Assembly: GCF_030272615.1 (NCBI RefSeq)
Contig: NC_081409.1
Location: 615,210,755-615,274,754, forward strand
Direction: 5' to 3'
Source: Cryptomeria japonica
Lineage: Eukaryota; Streptophyta; Pinopsida; Cupressales; Cupressaceae
DNA: 64,000 nt
Under the pieces are notes generated by a model. It did no database searches, had not been told where the DNA came from, and was given only the letters and a program-made list of their open reading frames with translations. The translations under genes were made by a program, and so were the position numbers. This document shows positions 1 to 9,776 of this stretch, one piece after another; position 1 is the first letter of the stretch; each line of letters begins with the position of its first letter.

Positions 1-2440
1 TTACAAGGTTGACACTTTATATTTAGTGCATTTACAAGGATTTTTATTAGATTATAATGCTTCTTAGTCTTCCAATGGCCAAAATAATTTTTTTATACAA
101 ATAAATTTAATATATAATTTTTTTAAAAAAATCCTTATAGCTATGCAATACTCTTAAATACCTTTCCAATGCATATGTGTTTTTGAAAAACAAAATTTCC
201 ATGCAAAAGATATGGCCTATTGAAGAGAAAAAGAAGCGTTTAATTCAACCTACAATATTTGATGAAAAATTATAGAAATTTTCAATGAATTCCACATGGA
301 TGGAAAGTTCTCATTTCTAGCTTTCTATCAAGTACTTGTTTGTGAAAATTAGACACTTGAGGCAAAACTTATGCAATTTTTTTTTTAAAAGTTGCTGAAT
401 ATGCTAGCCAAAATGGCTCATGCTTGATGCAAACTCAATTTTTGCAAAATGTGTTGACTTTATGCAAAACATAAGAGATGCGTAGATGCTTTTTTGATGT
501 TGGGAAGTAAACCTAGAAATTAATTTTATTACAAAGGAGTAGAAGTTGGATTTCTAAAACCAAAATGAAAATAACTATGGTGAAATTTTGAATTTTTCAT
601 TCTATTTTTTACTGTGTCCTCCAAACTCTGATTTTAGTGAAATAGAATTCACTTAAATGACTTTCTCAAACTTTCTTGACACTCTAGAAATACTAAAGAA
701 TCTTCTAATATTATCAAAAAGCTTCAATTACCCAGATCTCATAGGAACACATGTATATATAAACCAAATTAACTAGAAGCTTATTTTCCTTTAAATTGTT
801 CTAATTCTCTAGGTCACACAAAAATGTAGGAGAAGAGTATTCTTGGTTTTTAAGAAAAATATTAGCTATTTAATATTCTCAAATCTCTTTATCAGAATGA
901 CAATTATCTATACTAGACAACATGACTCTAGCATCACATTGGATTTTACGAGAAGTGAGAACCGAGTTAAGATCTAATGTTGGTCATAGATCACATGAAA
1001 CTCGAAGCAACATATGATTGAAGAGAAATTTGAACTAAGAGAAGATAGAGACAAAGAAGAGAATTTTGAGAAGACTCTCACTGAGCTATCACTAAACTAG
1101 TGAAGGTGACATTATAGTTCTTATTATATAGAAGAATAAAAGCATGTACATCCAAGAGGTGCATTAACTCCCACTCCACATAAAAGTGGTAGTTTTACAT
1201 ACTTGGTAAATGCCAAAACATGTGGTATAACCTCAACAAATGAGGAATTATAAAGGTGGCACATAAATCTAAAAGAGGGTGAGAAACCCAACTAGCCCAT
1301 AATCCACTTAGGAAATGATAAAATAATGGCTATGTCAGGTAGCATAACAAGACAAATGAGGGTGTGTTTATTTACTCAACTACCCATGAGTAGGTGGGAG
1401 TTACACATGGAATTGAAGTATTACAACATTCATCCTCATATTAACATACACTAATAGCTATAAACTCAGTGAAGCTTCCGAATCTCATAACATGTTGTTC
1501 CCATGACCTCATGCCTATAATGGATATGGTAAAGCCTCCAATGTAGGCCATCTTTTATGGGAAATAAAACTATTAGCAAGTTAGGTGAAAATGAAGAATG
1601 GATCATATTTGTTTTAAGGGTCTTGAGCTATTCAAAATGAGACGTATATATAATTAAATGTGTTCCTCTTTCGGCCATAAGAGGTGATGAATTTGATAAA
1701 AGGGTTGATATAACATTAAAAGATATTTTACTAGACCATTTGAGCTCCATGATTATATTCAATTAGCCTAATTGTATTAACTGTATGGTAGCTCTCCCAA
1801 CTACCTTACACACCTCCTCCAACATGATCTTTATCTTAGGCATTCATTTTGGATAGTAATATATCCATACCATTGATTTTGTAATACTATAATGTTTTGG
1901 GCTAGGGTTTCTCCTTGTTATTGTTAAGAGTAGTTTTGGGTTTTATTTTAATGGTATTATAAGTGAATGGTAGAGAGTATAAAAATAAATAAAAGCCAAT
2001 GTTTCATCCAAGAAGGGTAAAATAGTTTTTGGACTAGCTACAAAAAGGTAGAGATAGTTGTAGGTCGTATTAAAATGTATTTTAGAGAATTTTAGCTAGA
2101 GTCATACTTTTGTATCTAGAGTTGTGTTTTTTAAGCTTAAGCTCACTTACTGATACTTTAGTTGAGCTTTATTTAGCTCCTTCATGCTTTACTTTAGTTC
2201 TCCTAATTAAGATTAGGGCATCTCTTGATTTCTATAAAGAAAGCCTTTATGCATTGTATATTTCACTACGTAATCTTTGCTTTTGAGGAATACAACATAT
2301 CTATCCCGCTACTCTCATTTATGGAAGGTGTTCTTATTTACTATTTGATCCTGTAGGCTTATGTTGCAAAATTCAACACGGTACCTGAGTGTTTTCTATA
2401 AACCTCTTCTCAAGATTTTAGGGTTTCTTTAAGAGTAGCT
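1..2440. other. AT-rich non-coding DNA, possible decayed LTR end
   Basis: No coding region is recognisable. A TATA-like stretch (TATAAAAATA) lies near 1978. About 390 bases later the sequence TTCAACA (about 2366-2372) is followed by CGGTACCTGAGT, which matches the initiator-Met tRNA primer-binding site TGGTATCAGAGC at 8 of 12 positions. This arrangement (TATA box, several hundred bases, ...CA, primer site) is what the end of a Copia LTR looks like, so the stretch may be an old plus-strand LTR whose internal part was lost. No second copy is in the window, so this is weak inference. Confidence 0.25.
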
Positions 2441-3500
2441 AAGAATAGCCAAGAGTAGCCCTAATCTTGTCTTGAAGTTTCATAGGAGTGTCGAAGAAAT
2501 AAATATTTCTTTTATTATAGTTAATGTACTACTCTAAGGCTTTTGCATACTGATTAAGAAATTTATTCCACTCCCTTGCTTTCACCATAGAAGCAACCCC
2601 AAACAAGATGGTATCATCAACAAACTGTTGCAAGACAATCGATGGTAGAGAAGAAGCAGGCTTAACCCCTTGAAGTCTACCATTGCTAATAAGATTTAGA
2701 AAATTCCTCCCTAGAACCTCCACCAAAATGATGAATGAGTAAGAAGATAAGGGGTCCCCTTTCTGGATACCTTTGGTAGCTTTGAAAGATCCCTTGGGAA
2801 TACCAGTCACCAGCATTTCATATCTCACAGTAGTAACACATTCCCCAATTAAACCAATTAGCTTATTCCCAAATCCCATCTTTATTAGGACTTTAAAAAG
2901 AAACTCTTAGTTAACTCTATCAGAAGCCTTAAACATGCCAATCTTGAGGACCATCCCCAATATGCAACACCTATCCATAGAATGGATAATTTCATGAGTA
3001 GTGACCATTGTATCAAGGATCTATCTTTTTGGAATTGCAATTGATGAACCATCTAGGAAAGGATTGATTCTATTAACTAGAATTTTAGAAAAGATTGTGT
3101 AAATGGTGTTTCAAAGATTGATAGGTTTGAATTCAGTTAGCCTCGAGGGCTCTTGAATTTTTGGAGCCAGAGAGATATAAGAGTTATTGAGTTTTTTTAG
3201 CAACTTATCTGTTCTGAAGAATTCCTTAGCAACCATGATCATATCAAAGCTCATAATGTCCCAGAACTCCTAGAAAAAATCTAGGGGAAACCATCAAGAC
3301 CTAGGGGTTTGTAGGTCCCCATAGAGAAAGAAGCACTTCTAAACTCCTCTTTAGTGACTGGGGCCATGATAAGTGCATTGTCAGCCTCATCCAAAGTAGT
3401 AGTAAGATAGTGGAGAAGTTTGTCCTTGAAAATAAAATTCCTAGCCATATTATCATGTTTGAAGGTGTTGCAAAAGTAGTTCAACACCATGATGCCCAGC
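2440..3500 (-). pseudogene. LINE ORF2 fragment: reverse transcriptase
   Basis: This encoded the polymerase used in target-primed reverse transcription. Around 3281-3490 (minus) VTKEEFRSASFSMG and GLDGFP match the start of plant LINE RT domains (T.EEI..A.F.M ... PGPDGFP). At 2529-2879 GIQKGDPLSSYSFIILVEVL matches the conserved GIRQGDPLSPYLF block, and FVDDTILFG is the active-site box (usually FADD). After an in-frame stop at about 2526 the frame goes on with YNKRNIYFFDTPMKLQDKI, still LINE-like, and similarity is lost near 2440. Between the two open pieces (2880-3280) the frame is broken several times. It cannot make a working enzyme. Confidence 0.85.
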
Positions 3501-3949
3501 TAGGTATCATCCTTAATTTATCGACCTAAATCATCCCTAAGGCTTAGAGTCAAATTCCTCCCTCTATGTTTTCTTTTTTATCTATGAAAGAAGGTCGAAT
3601 TCTTATGCCCCTCTCTCAACCATTGCATTATAGATTTTTGCTTCGAGTATGTTTCCCCTTGTTTCAATTTTTCCTTCCATTTTCCCCTCAAATCCTCCTT
3701 AGTCCTATGGGTAGATTCCAAAAAATCCCCTTGTGCCATTTTCTTTTAAATAGTAACCAATCTTGCATTAATCTCTTTCTTCTCAACAAAAATATTACCA
3801 AACATGAATCGATTCCACCCTTTCATATTTTTCTTTATGAGGTCAAGTTTTTAAGAGGTTCTATACATAGGAGTACCCTAAATAGGGGTACTCCACCATT
3901 CTCTTATACAATCCCTAAACTCAAGATGTGTTGTCGACATGATTTCATA

Positions 3950-4650
3950 GCAAAAATGGATTTGAGTGCTGGCAGCTCTGTTAAACCACTCCAAGAGAAT
4001 GGGGTTGTGGTCAAAAACCATTCAAAGGAGAGCATGAAGGGAGGCATTGAATCTAATATCCCAATTAATTGAGACTAGAAATTTGTCCAATCCAGCCTGG
4101 ATAAGGTGGCTCCCCTTCTTATGATTGGACTAAGTGAACAACTGCCCCCTCAAGTCAACATCCATCAATTCATTTTTACTGATAAATCCTGCAAGGTCAG
4201 TCATACTATTTGAGTAATCCATAAAGCCTCTTCATATATCAAAAGGAAACAAGGGAGAGTTGAAGTCACCAACCACCATCTAGTGGGAATATAGGTCCTA
4301 ACATATCAAGTTGGAGATTTCATCCCAAAGAATCATACAACCCATCCTGGTGTTGGGCGCATAAACATTAACTAGATGCCAAGAATTAGATTGGAAAGTG
4401 AACTTCATAGTCAAAAAACAAGTTGAAGAATAAATAAGTGTCATCCATATTCAAAGGGTCCCACATAGTAATCACACCCCTGAGGCACCATTAAAATTAC
4501 TAATAAGAAAAGAGGAACTAGGCTAGATATTCCCAACAATATTACTAAAAGAGTTGTTTGTCCTCTTAACTTCTTGGAGGAGAAGAAGAATATTAATCCA
4601 TCTTTCAAGAATTCAATCCCTGAGGGCCAACTATTTTTGGGAGCTATTTA
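3950..4650 (-). pseudogene. LINE ORF2 fragment: APE-type endonuclease
   Basis: This is the domain that nicks the target site in L1 elements. Translating the minus strand by eye gives HLVNVYAPNTRMG (about 4340-4380), MILWDEISNLI, VVGDFNSPLFPF (about 4250-4290) and TWSNHKKGSHLIQAGLDKFLVS (about 4080-4140), followed by FDHNPILLEW (about 4000). These are the NVYAP, GDFN, TWSN..SRIDRFLVS and SDH-P motifs of the L1 endonuclease in the right order. The serine of the SDH catalytic box is F here. Several in-frame stops interrupt the domain, so it is dead. It lies directly upstream of the RT remnant in the element's own direction. Confidence 0.8.
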
Positions 4651-5289
4651 AGCCTCACATATTCTATGAAAAAAAAAAAAATTGTTTAAAGAATATAGGG
4701 TCCTCTGCCTACCATTGGCAATTTCCCTTACCATTTCTTTATGTTTGTACATTATATGTCATGGATGACCCATATTCACTTTTGGTCCCACATCAATCTC
4801 ATGTTCCTCATCTTCCTTTTCTGTGTCACCCACCCATCATCAGTCACTTGAACACCACCACTAGAGGATGCACCAGGAGAGGAGAAGGTTTGCACCATAT
4901 TTAAAGGGGGAGGAGAACTAATAGGGGGGTAGAAAAGGCCACGTTCCCACCTAACTTACATGCTCCTGGAGTCACTAGGGTTGGAAAGTCAGTAACAATG
5001 GAACATGTGCGAGGGGTAGATGGGGAGGGAAAATCTCCCTCCTTAAGGAGTCCCTAAGCCCCCACACTATCCAATGCACCCACTGAGGCCAAATTAGTAG
5101 AGGGTGGGGGAATCTCAACCTCCAACTAGGAACCATTCTAAGCAGAGGAGTATTTTAGGTCCACCTGAGGGGACTTGTTGTGGGTAACCATCATCTTGAG
5201 TAGCCTTTAAATAAAAGGATAACCCTCACTAAAATCTTCCATGACAACCCCATCTAGAGGATTATCCATCACCTCTGGCTCAATAGCTA

Positions 5290-6265
5290 TTTCCTTTTGT
5301 TTAAGACACTTTTTTTAGGGGGGATTACAGTCATAGATTAGATGTTCAGGATTAGAACATTTTTTATGATAAATCCTTGAATTATCATAAATAATTGCCT
5401 GAGTCCAACTTCCCCACTTAAATTACAGAGTAATAAAATTGGGGAGATTCTTTTTAACAGTAACTAACACACAAAAATGAGAAAACACTAACCTGGACCT
5501 TAGCCTTGTCACCTCATCGGTAGACACATAGTGCCCAAAAGTACTGTTGATCCACTGAAAAAATATTTCATCCCAAAACTCAAGTGGGATCTCGACAAAC
5601 ACACCCACGCTAGGGCCAACTTGTTCAAATCAGTTGCATGATGAAAACCAAGTTTCCATCTACGAAGAGAGACATGGTGCTTCCCATAGGCCCAATAACT
5701 AGAAAGGACCATCACTAAGTCCTCCTCCACTATAAATTTGAATAAGAAGAGAACACTAGACATGGTGCTAACAGTAGAACTACCCTTCAACTTTCATTTT
5801 AGGGATACCCAATTTCTTACCATCTCAATAGTGGGTATGAAAGAGAAGAATTTCCCAACTAGAGTGCCCTTCATTGAAGAATCAATTTGGTCCACCACTA
5901 AATCCGGTAACACAATAGTAGGACCATCCTTAGTCTATAAGCAATTTAAGATTATATTGATATCCACTTGACTATGCACCTCACCAACAAGTGCATTCTT
6001 TCATCCATTGGGATGTGTATTTCCCTATGGATCCACACCCTTTGAATTTGTTGTCTCCAACTTGTTGGAGTTTAAACACTATCATTATTATCCGGTTTGG
6101 AGGCAACAAATTCACACGTAGAGAAGTAGAATCCACCAAAGTAGGACCATCCACATGCACTTTAGCGATGTCCAAAATAGAATCCTTCACACCAAACACC
6201 CCAACACCATTCAAAGGAGGATCCATAGGCGGGGGAGCATGGCCCCCACCCTCCATGAGCTCCAT
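5290..6265 (-). pseudogene. LINE ORF1 remnant (DUF4283-like region, CCHC knuckle)
   Basis: Plant L1 ORF1 proteins bind the element RNA. Here the first part (5981-6265) starts with a proline/glycine-rich stretch. Further on, 5423-5608 reads EIPLEFWDEIFFQWINSTFG...VSTDEVTRLRSRLVFSHFCVLV, the DUF4283 pattern (LPLEFW ... D..T..RSR...RICV.V). At about 5300-5370 the sequence CSNPEHLIYDC keeps the C-x4-H-x4-C half of a zinc knuckle, but the first cysteine appears as histidine (HKKC). The frame is broken in the middle (pieces at 5509-5790 lie in another frame). Start chosen at the first in-frame ATG at 6265. Confidence 0.7.
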
Positions 6266-6290
6266 GTGTAGAGATCAAAAGATTTAGAAT

Positions 6291-7389
6291 TTCAACAAGT
6301 TTTAGTAGGAAGTTGTAGAGGAAGATAATAATTATAGTTAGCTAGTTTTTAATTATCACTATTATAAAATGTTTATTGATGATATTTTATATTTATAGTG
6401 GTAATTTAATATTTAAATATAAACTTTGCCTTATATGTATTTAATTTAATGAGATTTAAATGATTTGTCTTTTGGGAGCTTTTGGTTGTTTAATAGATTT
6501 TATAATTATAATTTAATTATATTGTTTTTGTTTTTTCACTCCAAAAGGTGAAAAATAATTGGGAATTGGTTTATTTCCAATGCTTAGTTTTATTTTTTTC
6601 CTACATTCTCCTCTCAAACCATACATGGCAAATCATAATTGTTGATATTGGAAGTTTGGATGCTTAAAATTTTGTGGGTAGGAGCTTAAAAGATTTGTGT
6701 TGCAAATCTCTTCGGGTTGTCTATATTTTGTGAGCTCTCTTGGAGTGTTTGGTTTTCTTTTCCATTTTGAAGTTTCTCCAATTTGAAGGTAAGTTTTCTT
6801 GATTTGTCTCTTTATTTTTTATTTAAATGCTTGGTTTTTGTTACAAGTAGTTTATGTTTGGATTTAGATCCTTTCTACAATTGAATTTGGTCGTTAAGTG
6901 GAGATTTGAATTCATAGTTTTTAAATTTTGAAAACCATGTTTTATAAAAGGAAAATCTACCCAAATTTTTGTGGATGCATGAAATGATGTTTTTATTGCA
7001 TTTTTTGGATGCTATTCACTTATGGACCAATGGGTTTTTTCAAAACTTTGATTGGACATGTTTTAAAATTTAATCTTTCCGGAGGTCCATCAATGGTGGA
7101 TGGCCTTTGTAACTTGTTTTTGGTGCAATTTGGCTTTTAAGAAAATTGGATTTTGGTGTTAAAAATGTGATATTATTATATGGAATTATTATATTATATA
7201 TACATTTTTCTAACCGGGATTGATTCAGATACAATTCCATGTTAATGAGACCATATGGGCATTTGAGAATATGTTATTTAAAATGCATTGTTTTATGAAA
7301 TTTTGAGTGTTGTCATTGATATTGGCATTGTTTGTGTATTGTTCCTCATTTATGGAAATGATATGAGCTTGGGTGTGGGTATTTAGAGT
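6291..7389. other. AT-rich non-coding stretch
   Basis: No ORF, RNA gene or terminal repeat could be supported. It is T-rich on the plus strand and joins the LINE 5' end to the left arm of the large inverted repeat. It may belong to the same repeat family, but I saw no clear match to 26861-28051 on the other side. Confidence 0.4.
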
Positions 7390-7881
7390 CAATAAGAGGA
7401 GTGACTCTCAATGGGGGTCGAGGCCCAAAGTGGTTGCTAGGGTAACTCATTGGAGAGTTGGTTAACAAGTGAAAACATAACTAAAAAATGGGGTTAATAC
7501 ACTAATAAGATAATTATAGATGTATATTGCATGAATTAAGTGCTTGTAAAGGTTAAGGACATATTAGGAAGGCCTGGATATCCATGGGGCATTGATTTGG
7601 CAATTTTGAGTCTGCTTGTCTTCATGAATGGACTACTTGGATCCACATGAGCCATCCCTTTGAGCTAGGAAATGACACTCCTACTTCTTGGTCTCTAATA
7701 TCAAACCTCGTTTACACTTGAGTAGTGACCTTGTAGTGGATTCATTACTTGGTATCATATTTACTCTTGATAGTGCATTGTATTTGTGAATGCTTTTTTA
7801 TGTCATGTATTCTTTGTGTTTAGTGTGAGTGTAAGCCATTGTGTTCTTTTTTTCCTTGTTTGATTTTTTGATCCTTGTGAC
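7390..7881 (+). repeat. Left arm of large inverted repeat, outer block
   Basis: The segment around 7405-7660 reappears, inverted and diverged, at about 26560-26860. Shared tracts include CAAAGTG..TGCTAGG.TAAC.CAT (left near 7425-7450, right near 26760-26785 on the opposite strand), AAGGCCTG, TGTCTTCA.GAA and GG.TCCACATGAG. The arm is interrupted at 7881/15483 by a Sirevirus-like element and continues at 15483. No coding content. Confidence 0.6.
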
Positions 7882-8998
7882 TGATGAATACTAAGAGGGG
7901 GGGTGAATTAGTATACCAAAAAATACTAAACTCAAACACTTAAATAGTTTAGCAGTTAACCGGTATAACAAATTTACTAACAAACCGGTTAAGACAAATG
8001 CAAACCAAATAGCAAATAAAGCATTCACCCACAAGAGCACTATCACCATAACACAAGATTTTGATGTGGAAACCCAAATGGGAAAAACCACAGTGAGATG
8101 AAACTCACAAGTAACTATCTACAGAATAGTAACCAGACCGGTTAAGGTCATACAATATTCTTCACCAGAATAGATCTTGTTAGGAATCTAGATCTCTGTT
8201 AGGAGATAAGTCCTATTAAAGACTACCTTGTGAGAGGATTTCAGATCCACAGTTGTGAACCAACTTGTTAGAGGATTTACAAAGGCTTTGCCAGGCCTAC
8301 CCAGTTAAGGGTTTCAGACTTGTTGAAGATGTGAGTAATCAACAAGTGAGTGATCTAGATACTAGCATAGTATGCTTGGTTAGATCCTTGATAGCTCATT
8401 GTTAATGCACATTTAGCATTAATTCAGTCTTCAGTATCTCCACACTCTGTTTCTTCACATAGACCTAATCTTCTCTTCTATGTTCGCACATAGAGAAACC
8501 TCATGCACTTCTAAAACCCTATTACAGCTAAAACCCTAGACATGATGTCCTTATAAAGGAATCTAATTTAATGTCAGTCCAATAGGATTGCATTGCAAGT
8601 TCCTAGGTTCAGTGCATTTGCACACATTTGGTAACATGACACAAAATCACCGCCAAAGTGTCAGTGGATGATAACTCATCACAGAGTAATACCGGTTTAT
8701 TACCGATTACAAGTTCATACATTTTACTAATTACCGGTTTGTTAAAATGAAGACTGGGAAAACATTAACAACCGCTTTGTTCCTTCGTACCTCCTCGTGA
8801 TTCTCAAACCGCTTGAGGTCTTCATACTACTTTGTGATCGGTAAACACTTTCTGCAAAACACCGATAGTCTAAAGACTATAATTCATAATACCGGTTGGA
8901 ACAATTACCGGTTGAGCATAACTCATACATACAAAAAGTAATCTCAAAACAAGTGTGTGTCCATCAATGACAATCACAACATCATCAAAATACCAACA
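7882..8998 (-). repeat. 3' LTR of the Sirevirus-like element
   Basis: About 1.1 kb, beginning TGTTGG on the minus strand (at 8998) and ending ...TTCATCA (at 7882). Matches 14338-15482 along its whole length with scattered substitutions; the other copy has an extra ~26-bp partial duplication near 15143-15168. It contains about seven copies of the palindromic hexamer ACCGGT or its core (near 7957, 7983, 8137, 8690, 8743, 8893 and 8908). Confidence 0.9.
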
Positions 8999-9216
8999 AT
9001 CTCCCCCTTTGGTATTGATGGCAACACTTGGGAAAAGTTTTACATCTAAGTGTTTTACAACAAAAATATGCCATAATCAAAATTACTCCCCCTAAGCATA
9101 TACACTATCCCTTTTTGCAGAAAATATAATGTATACTACTCCCTTAAAGAAATAACATGAAATTATACATAGCATTCACCAAAATTTTAAATACAAAATA
9201 CTACTCCCCCTTTGCC
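8999..9216 (-). promoter_or_regulatory. Polypurine tract and two upstream PPT-like copies
   Basis: On the minus strand AAAGGGGGAGAT (about 8999-9010) touches the 3' LTR and is the expected primer for plus-strand DNA synthesis. Two similar purine tracts lie just upstream: TTAGGGGGAGTAA (about 9083-9095) and CAAAGGGGGAGTAG (about 9201-9215). Multiple PPT-like copies before the 3' LTR are a published hallmark of Sireviruses, which supports the family assignment. Confidence 0.75.
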
Positions 9217-9776
9217 AACAATGACAAAGTACTGTAGAATAACCCCTGTTTCTCATTATCATTAAAATAATAAATGTTTATGACAATAATGAGTGAAAAT
9301 TATCAAATACCGATTTAATATCTTGCATAAAAGTCTTCATGGATAATGACCATGACTCAATTAATGAGGTAGCAAGCTCACTTTTCATCTGCATTTGAGA
9401 TACCTGTTCTTCCATGACATCAATTGTGCTCATCTCTTGAGTGACTGTTAAAGCTTCTAGATTGAGAAAGCACTTCTGAAGAATTTATAGTTTAGGTAAT
9501 AAAACTAGTTGAAGTTCTTGCAAATCTCTGGTCCTGTTGCTAATCTCCAACTCTATTCGGACAGACTGGAGCTGAAACTGGTGAACAATTTGCCCATATG
9601 TGGTGAAGGAATCATAGGGCATCTTAAAGGTGCTTATGTATGCCTACAAATCAGATTGCAATTTTTCCTTCTATGCAAGCACATCATCACAAAATAGATG
9701 GCGTTGGCTGATTTTGCTTAATAGTAGCTTGCCCTCATCCATAGCATCTCTTATGTTCTTCTGCTATTTCAGAAGT

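Larger units (their letters stand above)
2440..6290 (-). mobile_element. Degenerate L1-type LINE (non-LTR retrotransposon)
   Basis: Read on the minus strand this is ORF1 (RNA-binding, 5290-6265), then the endonuclease (3950-4650), then reverse transcriptase (2440-3500), the order of plant L1 LINEs. Every part carries stops and frameshifts. Recognisable similarity stops near 2440, shortly after the ...IYFFDTPMKLQDKI block that follows the RT active site. The RT thumb and 3' part are missing and no poly(A) tail or target duplication can be assigned. Either the 3' part was deleted or another repeat replaced it. Confidence 0.8.

Noticed and set aside
3566-4072. 168-residue plus-strand ORF
   Set aside because: Lies antisense to the LINE endonuclease-RT region and shows no domain.
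5991-6287. Plus-strand ORF overlapping LINE ORF1
   Set aside because: Antisense shadow of the recognisable minus-strand ORF1.
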